Positions 6,633 through 13,646 of a DNA stretch of 13,951 nucleotides are shown here, piece by piece. The stretch covers positions 1 to 13,951 of the forward strand of contig DAOLFG010000103.1 in assembly GCA_035326425.1 (NCBI GenBank), read 5' to 3'. The notes under the pieces are model-generated. The model did no database searches. It was given only the letters and a program-made list of their open reading frames with translations, and was not told where the DNA came from. The position numbers were made by a program, and so were the translations under genes. Origin of the DNA: CALKJU01 sp035326425. GTDB lineage: Bacteria; Pseudomonadota; Alphaproteobacteria; Geminicoccales; Geminicoccaceae. The stretch's first letter is position 1; every line of letters starts with the position of its first letter.

Positions 6633-7175
6633 ATGCCGGCCATCGTCACCGCCGTCAGCCTCGACCCGGCGCACGCGTTCAGCAAGGCGGGCCGCGATCG
6701 CATCCGGCTGATCGCCGGCGAGGGTGTGGAGGGTGACGCCCATCGCGGCGTCACCGTCAAGCACCGCTCGCGCGTCGCGCGCGATCCGACCCAGCCCAAC
6801 CTCCGCCAGCTCCACCTGCTGCATGCCGAGCTGCACGACGAGCTGCGCGCCAGGGGATTCGACGTCGATGCCGGCGTGATGGGCGAGAACGTCACGACAC
6901 GCGGGCTCGATCTGCTGGGACTGCCGACCGGCACGAGGCTGCGCCTCGGCGATCGGGCGGTCGTCGAGCTGACCGGCCTGCGCAACCCTTGCGTCCAGCT
7001 CGACCGCTACCAGCAGGGGCTGATGGCGGCGGTGCTCGACCGCGACGCCGAGGGAAGGCTGGTGCGCAAGGCCGGCGTGATGGCGGTGGTGCTGACCGGC
7101 GGCGAGGTCGGGCCGGGCGATGCGATCGGGGTCGAGATGCCGGCTGGCGAGCATCGCCGGCTGGAGCCGGTGTAG
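6633..7175 (+). CDS. MOSC-domain protein
   Basis: This 180-residue protein is a stand-alone MOSC domain, the module found at the C-terminus of molybdenum-cofactor sulfurases. Key parts are GEGVEGDAHRG (29-39), VMGENVTTRGLDL (82-94), the conserved NPCVQLD with C120, expected to carry sulfur, and GVMAVVLTGGEVGPGDAI near the end. Such proteins are thought to handle sulfur or metal-sulfur groups, and some act with N-hydroxylated compounds. The ATG is backed by GGGAG five bases upstream; the longer open frame upstream is antisense to the hydrolase gene. It is transcribed alone and converges with higA. The partner enzyme is not in this window. Confidence 0.88.
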   Translation: MPAIVTAVSLDPAHAFSKAGRDRIRLIAGEGVEGDAHRGVTVKHRSRVARDPTQPNLRQLHLLHAELHDELRARGFDVDAGVMGENVTTRGLDLLGLPTGTRLRLGDRAVVELTGLRNPCVQLDRYQQGLMAAVLDRDAEGRLVRKAGVMAVVLTGGEVGPGDAIGVEMPAGEHRRLEPV

Positions 7176-7191
7176 AAGCCTACGCGGCTTC
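7175..7191. terminator. Small hairpin between convergent genes, possible shared terminator
   Basis: GAAGCC (7175-7180) pairs with GGCTTC (7186-7191) around a 5-base loop. It spans the last base of the MOSC stop codon and the end of the convergent higA gene, so it could serve both strands. There is no T-tract on either side, so it is weak as an intrinsic terminator. Confidence 0.25.
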
Positions 7192-7470
7192 GAAGGCGAT
7201 GCGTAGCCGCGTGCCGGTCGCCTTCGCAAACCGCTCCAGCGTGCGCGTCGACGGCTTGACCCTTCCGCTCTCCAGACGGGCAATGACCGCCTGGGTCGTA
7301 CCCATGCGCTCGGCGACCTGTTGCTGGGTCAGGTTGGCACTGGCACGCGCCGCGATGAAGGCGCGTGCCAGTGCGAATTCCTCGGCTCGGGCATCGTACT
7401 CCTTGCGATACTCGGGATCCCGCATCCATTCTTCGAACAGATCACGCGCCGCGATATATTGATCGGTCAT
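7180..7470 (-). CDS. HigA/XRE-type antitoxin with helix-turn-helix
   Basis: This 96-residue protein ends in an XRE-family helix-turn-helix at about 46-72 (NLTQQQVAERMGTTQAVIARLESG) followed by a short helix and strand, the layout of HigA antitoxins that pair with a Gp49-like toxin. The first 40 residues (LFEEWMRDPEYRKEYDARAEEF) are the helical part usual for this group. Its ATG at 7470 overlaps the toxin stop as ATGA, so toxin and antitoxin are translationally coupled with the toxin first, the normal order for higBA. It should neutralise the toxin and repress the shared promoter. It ends five bases from the convergent MOSC stop. Confidence 0.85.
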   Translation of the reverse strand: MTDQYIAARDLFEEWMRDPEYRKEYDARAEEFALARAFIAARASANLTQQQVAERMGTTQAVIARLESGRVKPSTRTLERFAKATGTRLRIAFEAA

Positions 7471-7787
7471 CTCACGTCCTTGGCTCGTCGGAGCGCCGTC
7501 TCGATTTCTCGCCGTGGCGTCTTCTGTGTCTTCTTGGCGAAGACGTGCACAACGATGATGCGCCGAGCCGTCGCGGTGACATAGGCGGCCCTCGCAATGC
7601 CGTCCTTGCCCTTCAGACGCATCTCCCACACTGGCCCCTTGAGATGCTTGACATAGGGCTCATGCACGCGTTCCAGCCCAGCCGATTCGATCAGCTCGAC
7701 GATCCGCTGGAAGCTCGCACGAATGTCCCTTGGCAGAGCAGCCAGGATGGACGCGGCCTCAGGCAGGAGTTCTACACGCCATGACAT
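7467..7787 (-). CDS. HigB-like toxin, phage-derived Gp49-like/RelE superfamily
   Basis: This 106-residue protein is a RelE-superfamily mRNA-cleaving toxin of the Gp49-like (DUF891) type. Typical marks are KHLKGPVWEMR (47-57), the strand ARAAYVTATARRIIVVHVFAKK (65-86) and the closing KTQKTPRREIETALRRAKD. It should cut mRNA on the ribosome when free of its antitoxin. Length is normal and no disabling change is visible, so the pair looks functional. There is no recognisable ribosome binding site before the ATG at 7787; a candidate -10 sits only five bases upstream, suggesting a leaderless transcript. Third-position GC is lower than in neighbouring metabolic genes, consistent with horizontal acquisition. 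Confidence 0.85.
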   Translation of the reverse strand: MSWRVELLPEAASILAALPRDIRASFQRIVELIESAGLERVHEPYVKHLKGPVWEMRLKGKDGIARAAYVTATARRIIVVHVFAKKTQKTPRREIETALRRAKDVR

Positions 7788-7792
7788 GCATC

Positions 7793-7820
7793 AATATGCC
7801 ATTTTTGCAATGACCTTCAA
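7793..7820 (-). promoter_or_regulatory. Candidate higBA promoter placing the start of transcription at the ATG
   Basis: On the minus strand TTGAAG (7815-7820) is followed after 16 bases by CATATT (7793-7798); each matches four of six consensus bases. The -10 ends five bases before the higB ATG (7787), so transcription would start at or within a base or two of the A of ATG. The lack of a ribosome binding site there fits this. The match is modest and unproven. Confidence 0.35.
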
Positions 7821-7843
7821 TCCGCAAGATCTGGCAACGTTGT

Positions 7844-8800
7844 CTACCGCCGCCCGATCCGCTTCTGCAGCGCGTCCAGCAGCACCGCACCCACGATGAT
7901 CGCCCCTGTCGCGAAGTCCTGCCAGAAGATGTCGATGCGCGAGAGGTTCAGGAAGTTGCGGATCAGGGCGATGATGATGACGCCGATGATGGTGCGCAGG
8001 ATGTTGCCCTGGCCGCCATAGAGGCTGGTGCCGCCGATCACCACGGCGGCGATGACCTCGAACTCCAGGCCGCGGGCGGTGTCGGCCTGGATGGCGCCGA
8101 TGCGCGACAGCAGCAGGTTGCCGGCGAGCGAGGCGGTGAATCCCACGATCACCATGCACTGGATCTTCACCGCATCCGCCCGGATGCCGGAGAGGATGGC
8201 GACCATGCGATTGGCGCCCACGGCATAGACCCGCTTGCCGAAGGCGGTGCGGGTCATCACCAGCCAGCCCACCGCGTAGCAGAGCAGCGCCAGCAGGAAC
8301 GGAATCGGGATCTCGAGCAGCCGGCCCTGGCCGATGGCCTTGAAGGCCGGCGGCAGGTCGGAGATCACCTGGCCGCCGGTGGTCACGAAGGCCAGCGAGC
8401 GCGCCATCATCATGGTGCCCAGCGTCACGATGAAGGACGGTATCCCGGCCTTGGTGACGACGACGCCGTTGGCGAGGCCGAGCGCCGGGCCGATCAGCAG
8501 CGACAGTGCCACCGCCGGCACGATGCCGATCTGGTGCATCAGTGCGGCCGAGACGGCGGCGGTCAGCGCCACCACCGAGCCGACCGAGATGTCGAACTCG
8601 CCCGAGATCATCACGATGGTCATGCCGGCGGCCACCACCAGCGGCACGGCCATCTGGCCCATCAGGTTCGACAGGTTGATCCAGGAGAGGAAGCGCGGCG
8701 ACAGGATCGACATGACGACGACCAGCAGCGCCAGCACCGCCAGGGTCTGGATCAGGCCGTAGGACTGGCGCAGCAGCTCGACGGAACGGGGCTGGGTCAT
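7844..8800 (-). CDS. RbsC-type ABC sugar importer permease
   Basis: This 318-residue integral membrane protein belongs to the BPD_transp_2 family (ribose/xylose type). Hydrophobic segments follow each other through most of its length, beginning around LIQTLAVLALLVVVMSIL (16-33). Family landmarks are NLMGQMAVPLVVAAGMTIVMISGEFDISVGS near residues 45-75, GIPSFIVTLGTMMMARS, GKRVYAVGAN, and GGTSLYGGQGNILRTIIG near the end. It should form the inner-membrane channel with the ATPase encoded just upstream, whose TGA overlaps this ATG as ATGA. The longer upstream open frame is only the other-frame reading of the ATPase gene. Sugar specificity cannot be read from the sequence. Confidence 0.93.
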   Translation of the reverse strand: MTQPRSVELLRQSYGLIQTLAVLALLVVVMSILSPRFLSWINLSNLMGQMAVPLVVAAGMTIVMISGEFDISVGSVVALTAAVSAALMHQIGIVPAVALSLLIGPALGLANGVVVTKAGIPSFIVTLGTMMMARSLAFVTTGGQVISDLPPAFKAIGQGRLLEIPIPFLLALLCYAVGWLVMTRTAFGKRVYAVGANRMVAILSGIRADAVKIQCMVIVGFTASLAGNLLLSRIGAIQADTARGLEFEVIAAVVIGGTSLYGGQGNILRTIIGVIIIALIRNFLNLSRIDIFWQDFATGAIIVGAVLLDALQKRIGRR

Positions 8801-10359
8801 GCAGGCAGGCCGCTGACGGAGGCGTGGAGGATTCTGGCGCGCTCGATCTCGGCACCCTTCAGCTCGGCCACCAGGGCGCCGCGGAACATCACCAGCACGC
8901 GGTCGCACAGCGAGGTCAGCTCGTCGATCTCGGCGGTGATCAGCACGATGCCGACGCCGCTGGCCGCGATCTCCTCGATGGCGGCACGGATGTCGGCCTT
9001 GGAGCCGACGTCGACGCCGATGGTCGGCTCGTCCATGACGAAGACCTTGGGCCTCGTCTCCAGCCACTTGGCGAACAGCACCTTCTGCTGGTTGCCGCCC
9101 GACAGCGTGCGGGCGAGGGCAGTGGGACCGGTCGTGCGCACCTTGAAGCGCTCGACCGCGCGGGCGGCGGTGGCGCGCATCGCTCCGGCGTCGAGCAGGC
9201 CGAGCGCCTTCCTGAAGCGGTCGAGGATCGGCAGGCAGACATTGTCGACCAGCGGGAAGTCGAGGAGGATCCCCTCCCGCAGCCGGTCGTTGGTCAGCAA
9301 CGCCATGCCGGTGCCGAGTGCCTCGGCGGGATCGGCTGGCGTGCGGTCCTCGCCGTCGACGCGGATGCGGCCGGCCTCGCGCTTGAGGCCGGGTGCCGCG
9401 AACAGCGCCTTCGCCAGCTCGGTGAGACCGGAGCCGGTGAGGCCGGTGATGCCCAGGACCTCGCCGCGGCCGACCGTGAAGCTGATGTCGCGCGGACCGT
9501 TGCGGAGACTGAGACCCTCGACCTCCAGCACCGGCGGGCCGGGCTCGGCGCGCTGCGGGCGCAATTCCTGGGCCGCCAGCTTGCGGCCCAACATCGCCTC
9601 GACCACGGCACCGACATGGGTCGAGGCGGTGGGGCAGGCCAGCGTCACCTCGCCGTCGCGCAAGACCGTGATGTCGTCGGTGATCTCGAAGACCTCGCTC
9701 AGGTAATGCGAGATGAAGACGATGCCGACGCCCTGGCCCGCCAGCTCGCGGATCAGCCGCAGCACGACGCGGACCTCGGTCTCGGTCAGCGCCGAGGTCG
9801 GCTCGTCGAGCAGCAGCACCCGCGCCCGCCGGCTCACCGCCTTGACGATCTGCACCATCTTGCGGACGTCGTTGGGCAGATCCGACACCAGCGCGTCGGG
9901 GCTGGCCTCGACGTGGCAGCGCGCCAGCAGCTCGGCGGTGCGGGCCCGCATCTCGCTGCCACGGATGAAGCCGAACGGCCCCGAGGTCGGCTCGTGGTTG
10001 AGGAAGATGTTCTCGGCCACCGTCTGGCTGGTCACCAGGTTGACGTCCTGGTGGACGGTGACGATGCCTTGGTCCAAGGCATCGTCCGCACCCCGCAGAG
10101 CGAGTGGATGGCCTTCCAGCTCCAGCGTGCCGGCGTCCGGCCGGTAGACGCCGGCGATCACCTTGGCCAGCGTGCTCTTGCCGGCGCCGTTCTCGCCGAC
10201 GAGGCCGTGGACACGCCCCGGCAGCACCGCGAAGTCGACGCCACGCAGCGCCCGCACGCCGGGGAAGCTCTTGACGATCCCCGTACAGCGCAGGATCGGT
10301 GCGGCGGACCCGTCCATCATGGAACGGGCGGCACCAGGGCCGCCCGCCGCGTCCGTCAT
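8797..10359 (-). CDS. RbsA-type ABC sugar importer ATPase with two nucleotide-binding domains
   Basis: This 520-residue protein has two fused ABC ATPase domains. Domain 1 has Walker A GENGAGKST (55-63, K61), Q-loop Q104, Walker B VLLLDEPTSAL (181-191) and switch His218. Where the LSxGQ signature is expected it reads SDLPNDVRKMVQI, lacking the usual Ser-Gly pair. Domain 2 has the degenerate Walker A usual for the family (GLTGSGLTEL, about 305-314), a normal LSGGNQQK signature (about 418-425) and Walker B VFVMDEPTIGVD. The chosen ATG (10359) has GAGG nine bases upstream; an internal ATG about 13 residues in is possible. It lies 11 bases after the binding-protein stop and overlaps the permease start. 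It powers sugar uptake at the inner membrane. Confidence 0.92.
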   Translation of the reverse strand: MTDAAGGPGAARSMMDGSAAPILRCTGIVKSFPGVRALRGVDFAVLPGRVHGLVGENGAGKSTLAKVIAGVYRPDAGTLELEGHPLALRGADDALDQGIVTVHQDVNLVTSQTVAENIFLNHEPTSGPFGFIRGSEMRARTAELLARCHVEASPDALVSDLPNDVRKMVQIVKAVSRRARVLLLDEPTSALTETEVRVVLRLIRELAGQGVGIVFISHYLSEVFEITDDITVLRDGEVTLACPTASTHVGAVVEAMLGRKLAAQELRPQRAEPGPPVLEVEGLSLRNGPRDISFTVGRGEVLGITGLTGSGLTELAKALFAAPGLKREAGRIRVDGEDRTPADPAEALGTGMALLTNDRLREGILLDFPLVDNVCLPILDRFRKALGLLDAGAMRATAARAVERFKVRTTGPTALARTLSGGNQQKVLFAKWLETRPKVFVMDEPTIGVDVGSKADIRAAIEEIAASGVGIVLITAEIDELTSLCDRVLVMFRGALVAELKGAEIERARILHASVSGLPA

Positions 10360-10370
10360 GCCTCTTCGCC

Positions 10371-11327
10371 TCAGCCGCCGGTGATCTGCGGATCCTGGGC
10401 GAACTCGGCGGCGTTCTCCTTGGTCAGGATGCGGGTCGGGATGTCCATGCGCTCGACCGGCTTGCCGCCCTGCAGCTTGGTCACCATGGCGTTGATGCCC
10501 TCGTAGCCCATCTTGAACGGATCCTGGACGACCAGGCCTAGGATCTTGCCGTCCTTGACCAACTGGTAGGAGACGGGATCGAGGTCGAAGGAGACCAGCT
10601 GCACGTCGGTGCGGTTGGCGGCGGCGAGAGCCGCCGCGGCGCCCTGCGCCACCACCTGGTTGAAGAAGTACACACCCTTGATGTCGGGGATGGCGACGAG
10701 CGTGTCCTCCATCAGCCGGCGGCCTTCCTCGAGGCTCAGCTTCAGGAACTTCTCCGGCTGGACGTCGAGGCCGAGCTTCTTCGCCTGGTCCTCGAAGCCG
10801 CGCTGGCGGTTCTGGGCGTTGTCGTTGCCCGGCGCGTGGTCGAAGGTGATGACCTTGGCGCCGGCCGGCACGTGCTTGGCCATCAGGTCGGCCGCCGACT
10901 CGCCGCCGGCATAGTTGTCGGTGATGATGAAGGTGTCCCAGCTGCCCGACTGCAGGCCGATGTCGGTGATGACGACCGGGATTCCGTCCTTGTTGTAGAT
11001 GTTCTTCACCGGCTCGGCGACGACGATGCTGTCGCCGGGGAAGAGCACCAGGCCGTCGATGCCCTGGGCGTAGAGATCCTCGAGGTCGGCGACCTGCCTG
11101 GTGGTGTCGGTGTCGCCGCCGTTGGTGAGGATCATGTCGATCTCGACACCCTTCTCCTTCCACTCGGCGATGGCCTTCCTGGCACCATTGGCCATGGTGA
11201 CCAGGAAGGGGTTGGTGCCCCAGAACTGCGAGTAGCCGATGGTGTATTTGTCGGCCGCCGAGGCCGCACCGGCGAGCAGGCCGAGGCCCAGCGTGGCCGC
11301 GACCACAATCCTACGCGTCATGCGCAT
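10371..11327 (-). CDS. RbsB-type periplasmic sugar-binding protein
   Basis: This 318-residue protein is a periplasmic binding protein of the Peripla_BP_4 (ribose-binding) type. A Sec signal peptide covers residues 1-24, with a basic start, a hydrophobic core and cleavage expected after GAASA. The mature part starts ADKYTIGYSQFWGTNPF, then shows DLEDLYAQGIDGLVLFPGDS, the usual strand after the first lobe, and a hinge region with TFDHAPGNDNAQNRQRGFE. Of two in-frame ATGs six bases apart, the upstream one (11327) is favoured because GGGGAG lies nine bases before it. It is the first gene of the importer operon. Ligand unknown; nearby sugar-oxidation genes make a pentose or deoxyhexose a reasonable guess only. 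Confidence 0.92.
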   Translation of the reverse strand: MRMTRRIVVAATLGLGLLAGAASAADKYTIGYSQFWGTNPFLVTMANGARKAIAEWKEKGVEIDMILTNGGDTDTTRQVADLEDLYAQGIDGLVLFPGDSIVVAEPVKNIYNKDGIPVVITDIGLQSGSWDTFIITDNYAGGESAADLMAKHVPAGAKVITFDHAPGNDNAQNRQRGFEDQAKKLGLDVQPEKFLKLSLEEGRRLMEDTLVAIPDIKGVYFFNQVVAQGAAAALAAANRTDVQLVSFDLDPVSYQLVKDGKILGLVVQDPFKMGYEGINAMVTKLQGGKPVERMDIPTRILTKENAAEFAQDPQITGG

Positions 11328-11365
11328 CCGCAGAGTCTCCCCGACTCGTTCGTGCTTGGCGGCGG

Positions 11366-11394
11366 ACAATGGCCGCTGGCCAGTCGAGGTGCAA
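11366..11394 (-). promoter_or_regulatory. Candidate promoter/operator upstream of the sugar importer operon
   Basis: On the minus strand TTGCAC (11389-11394) and CATTGT (11366-11371) are spaced by 17 bases, weak -35 and -10 matches, 39 bases before the binding-protein ATG. Within the spacer is a perfect inverted repeat, TGGCC-gct-GGCCA (11370-11382), well placed for a repressor. The repeat is certain; GC-rich DNA produces such repeats by chance, so the role is uncertain. Confidence 0.3.
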
Positions 11395-11437
11395 GGCCCC
11401 GCCGGCCGGCCCGAGCCGACCCGGTGCCCGACCGGAC

Positions 11438-11626
11438 CTATTCCGCCGGAGCGGCGGGCTCGGCCGGCTTGGGCTCGTCGGCAGGCTCGGCCTTCGGGCG
11501 GGCGGAGGCCATCGCGTAGCGCAGCTGGGGACGCTGCATCATCGTCCGGGACCGTGCCGGGCTGGCGACGGTGCTGCCGAACCGCTCCATGCAGCGACGC
11601 AGGTTGTCCGCAACGGTAAGTGCCAT
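11438..11626 (-). CDS. Possible small protein with Pro/Ala/Glu-rich tail
   Basis: A 62-residue reading from the ATG at 11626 (MALTVADNLRRCMERFGS...) ends in an alternating Pro-Ala-Glu-Lys tail (PKAEPADEPKPAEPAAPAE). Most of its codons end in G or C, as in the accepted genes, and this bias fades upstream of the ATG, which supports both coding and this start. GCGAAGA just before the ATG is a poor but possible ribosome binding site. No domain, signal peptide or membrane segment is recognised. It lies 111 bases before the sugar-binding protein gene on the same strand and could share its promoter. A non-coding leader remains possible. Confidence 0.45.
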   Translation of the reverse strand: MALTVADNLRRCMERFGSTVASPARSRTMMQRPQLRYAMASARPKAEPADEPKPAEPAAPAE

Positions 11627-11700
11627 TCTTCGCAGATCCTGGCCGGCGGGATGCTGCTTCTCGATGGCCCGGCAAAACCATCTGCTCGGCCCCCGTCGCA

Positions 11701-11728
11701 ATTCTCGCAAGGAAAACCAAGACGACAA
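11701..11728 (-). promoter_or_regulatory. Candidate minus-strand promoter for the small gene and importer operon
   Basis: On the minus strand TTGTCG (11723-11728) and GAGAAT (11701-11706) are separated by 16 bases, each matching four of six consensus positions. Transcription would begin near 11694, about 68 bases before the small gene's ATG. The match is modest. Confidence 0.3.
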
Positions 11729-11755
11729 CGGCCGAGCGCAGACCACACCAATAGC

Positions 11756-11775
11756 ATGCCATGGCATTCGATGCC
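11756..11775. promoter_or_regulatory. Overlapping palindromes built from three ATGCC/GGCAT half-sites
   Basis: ATGCCATGGCAT (11756-11767) is a perfect 12-base palindrome, and GGCAT-tcg-ATGCC (11763-11775) is a second perfect inverted repeat sharing the middle arm. Three alternating half-sites thus stand in 20 bases. They lie 28 bases upstream of the candidate -35 at 11723-11728, a place where an activator could bind. The bound protein is unknown. Confidence 0.4.
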
Positions 11776-11857
11776 GGATGTTTCTTTTTGCGACAGAGCT
11801 TGATTTGCCCCGCCGGGAGACCATAGCGTGGTTTCGGACGGCCTGGATTACGGCGAG

Positions 11858-12628
11858 CTAGCCGCCGGCCTGCGCCATCTGCAGGTTGGCGATCCGCCGC
11901 GCGGTCAGCTCGGCGCGCATGCGCAGCAGCAGCACGGTGACGAAGTACAGCTTGTAGACCAGCACCATCAGCAGCAGCGGCCAGAGCATGCGCTGGTCGA
12001 TCGCCGGACCGCCGAGCCGCAGGATGCTCGAGGGCTGGTGCAGCGTGTTCCACCAGTCGACCGAGAACTTGATGATCGGCAGGTTCACGACGCCCACCAG
12101 GGCCAGGATCGAGGCGGCCCTGGCGCCGCGCGCCGGATCGTCGAAGGCGTCGTGCAGGGCGATGTAGCCGAGATAGAGGAAGAACAGGATCAGCACCGAG
12201 GTCAGGCGGGCATCCCACACCCACCAGGTGCCCCACATCGGCTTGCCCCAGATCGAGCCGGTGAGCAGCGCTATCGCCGTGAACGCCGCCCCGATGGGAG
12301 CGGCGGCGCGTCCCGCCACCTCGGCCAGCGGATGCCGCCAGATCAGGGCGACGGCGCCGGCGACGGCGATCAGCGCATAGACGAACAGCGCCATCCAGGC
12401 CGCCGGCACGTGGACATAGATGATCCGGTAGGCCTCGCCCTGCTGGTAGTCGGCCGGGGCGATCGCCAGCGCCCACCAGAGCGCCACAGGCGCCAGGATC
12501 GCCGTCGCCCCGGCGACCCACGGGAACACCGCGTCGGCGATCTTCTGGAAGCGCAGTGGGTTGGCGAAGCGGTGCAGTCCGCCTTGTGGCGCCATCTCGT
12601 CAGGGGCTCGGTCGGAGGCTGCGGCCAT
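11858..12628 (-). CDS. ccmC: Heme exporter/cytochrome c maturation protein CcmC
   Basis: This 256-residue inner-membrane protein is CcmC, which presents heme for transfer to CcmE in System I cytochrome c maturation. The tryptophan-rich heme-handling motif WGKPMWGTWWVWDARLTS is at 127-144, flanked by the two conserved periplasmic His residues: H73 in IIYVHVPAAW and H197 in NTLHQPSS. About six hydrophobic segments are visible. The ATG at 12628 gives a normal length; longer frame upstream runs antisense through the dioxygenase gene. An internal ATG twelve residues in is possible. A -10-like TATTCT (12656-12661, minus strand) lies upstream. Unusually, no ccmA, ccmB, ccmD or ccmE is beside it in this window. 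Confidence 0.93.
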   Translation of the reverse strand: MAAASDRAPDEMAPQGGLHRFANPLRFQKIADAVFPWVAGATAILAPVALWWALAIAPADYQQGEAYRIIYVHVPAAWMALFVYALIAVAGAVALIWRHPLAEVAGRAAAPIGAAFTAIALLTGSIWGKPMWGTWWVWDARLTSVLILFFLYLGYIALHDAFDDPARGARAASILALVGVVNLPIIKFSVDWWNTLHQPSSILRLGGPAIDQRMLWPLLLMVLVYKLYFVTVLLLRMRAELTARRIANLQMAQAGG

Positions 12629-12698
12629 GCTGGGTTCCGAATGACGACTCCCTACAGAATAGGCGCGTCCCAGCGGATGACCAGCATCGCGTCGGCCC

Positions 12699-12727
12699 TT
12701 GAATCCTATTGACTCGATAGGAATTAT
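12699..12727 (+). promoter_or_regulatory. Candidate promoter with inverted-repeat operator for the dioxygenase gene
   Basis: TTGAAT (12699-12704), a 17-base gap and AATTAT (12722-12727) form a modest -35/-10 pair. TCCTAT (12704-12709) and ATAGGA (12717-12722) are perfect inverted arms around a 7-base spacer and fill the gap, so a bound protein would block polymerase. The repeat is certain; regulation is inferred. Confidence 0.4.
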
Positions 12728-12764
12728 CGTCTTCTCTCGCGCCAAGCCCACGAGGGAGCACATC

Positions 12765-13634
12765 ATGGCTACGCGCTTGAAGGATCTCGCGAATCGCGAG
12801 CCGGGACAGCTCGGCCCGCGCCGGCTCGCCGCCACGTTCGTCGCCGAGGTCGAGGACATCGACCTGGCCGGACCGCTCAGCGACGAGCCCATCGCCGCCA
12901 TCGCGGCGGCGCTGGTCGAGCACAAGCTGCTGGTGTTCCGCCGCCAGCGGCTGACACCGATCGCCCAGCGCAACTTCGCCGCCCGGTTCGGCGAGCTGCA
13001 TGTGCATCCGCTGAACCTGCATGCGCCGGGCGTGCCCGAGATCATGGTGCTCGACTGGAACGAGAAGAACCGGCTTGAGAACAGCACCTGGCACACCGAC
13101 GTCACCTTCATCGAGACCCCGCCCCTGGGCTCGATCCTGCACGCGGTCGAGCTGCCGCCGACCGGCGGCGACACGATCTTCGCCGACCAGGCGGCGGCCT
13201 ACCGGGCGCTGTCGGCGCCGATCCGCGAGCTGCTGGACGGGCTGCGGGCGACACACGATTTCCAGAAGAGCTTCACCGCCGAGCGCTACGCCACGCCCGA
13301 GGGGCGGGCCAAGTGGCTGAAGACGCGCGAGACCCACCCGCCGGTCAGCCACCCGGTGGTGCGCACCCATCCGGTCAGCGGCGAGAAGGGCCTGTTCGCC
13401 AACGACGGCTTCACGGTCTCGATCGACGGCCTCGGCCGGGCCGAGAGCCGGGCCATCCTCGACCTGATCTTCGCCCACGCCATCCGGCCCGAGTTCAGCT
13501 ACCGCCACCGCTGGCAGCAGGGCGACGTGCTGTTTTGGGACAACCGCATCACCCAGCACTACGCCGTCACCGACTACTGGCCGCACGTCCGCAAGATGCA
13601 GCGCGCCACGATCCTCGGCGACCGGCCGGTCTGA
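12765..13634 (+). CDS. TauD/TfdA-family Fe(II)/2-oxoglutarate dioxygenase
   Basis: This 289-residue enzyme has the full facial triad of the TauD family: H110 and D112 in TWHTDVTF and H265 in RITQHYAV. R276 lies 11 residues after the last His and R280 four further on, the same spacing as H255-R266-R270 in E. coli TauD, so 2-oxoglutarate binding should be intact. Length is normal. The ATG at 12765 has GAGGGAG six bases upstream; the frame before it covers the promoter. Family members oxidise taurine, alkylsulfates, aryloxy acids and other small anions, so the substrate is open. It is probably co-transcribed with the solute-binding protein 12 bases downstream and diverges from ccmC. Confidence 0.92.
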   Translation: MATRLKDLANREPGQLGPRRLAATFVAEVEDIDLAGPLSDEPIAAIAAALVEHKLLVFRRQRLTPIAQRNFAARFGELHVHPLNLHAPGVPEIMVLDWNEKNRLENSTWHTDVTFIETPPLGSILHAVELPPTGGDTIFADQAAAYRALSAPIRELLDGLRATHDFQKSFTAERYATPEGRAKWLKTRETHPPVSHPVVRTHPVSGEKGLFANDGFTVSIDGLGRAESRAILDLIFAHAIRPEFSYRHRWQQGDVLFWDNRITQHYAVTDYWPHVRKMQRATILGDRPV

Positions 13635-13646
13635 GGAGCCCCGACC

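Larger units (their letters stand above)
11627..11857. other. Gene-free, relatively AT-richer intergenic region after ccmC
   Basis: No convincing gene was found here; open frames on both strands lack coding bias and family likeness. No ccmD is visible where it would be expected directly after ccmC. The region is less GC-rich than its surroundings and holds a candidate minus-strand promoter (11701-11728) and a cluster of palindromic half-sites (11756-11775). Confidence 0.5.

Noticed and set aside
11438..11824. Longer 128-residue version of the small gene, starting at 11824
   Set aside because: The added part lacks the G/C third-position bias and overlaps the half-site and promoter-like region.
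11328..12521. Apparent fusion of the sugar-binding protein with about 400 upstream residues
   Set aside because: The mature domain is preceded by a clear signal peptide at 11327, and the upstream part is an off-frame reading of ccmC and intergenic DNA.
12600..13586. Minus-strand open frame of 328 codons opposite the dioxygenase
   Set aside because: Antisense shadow of a gene with all catalytic residues; no family features.
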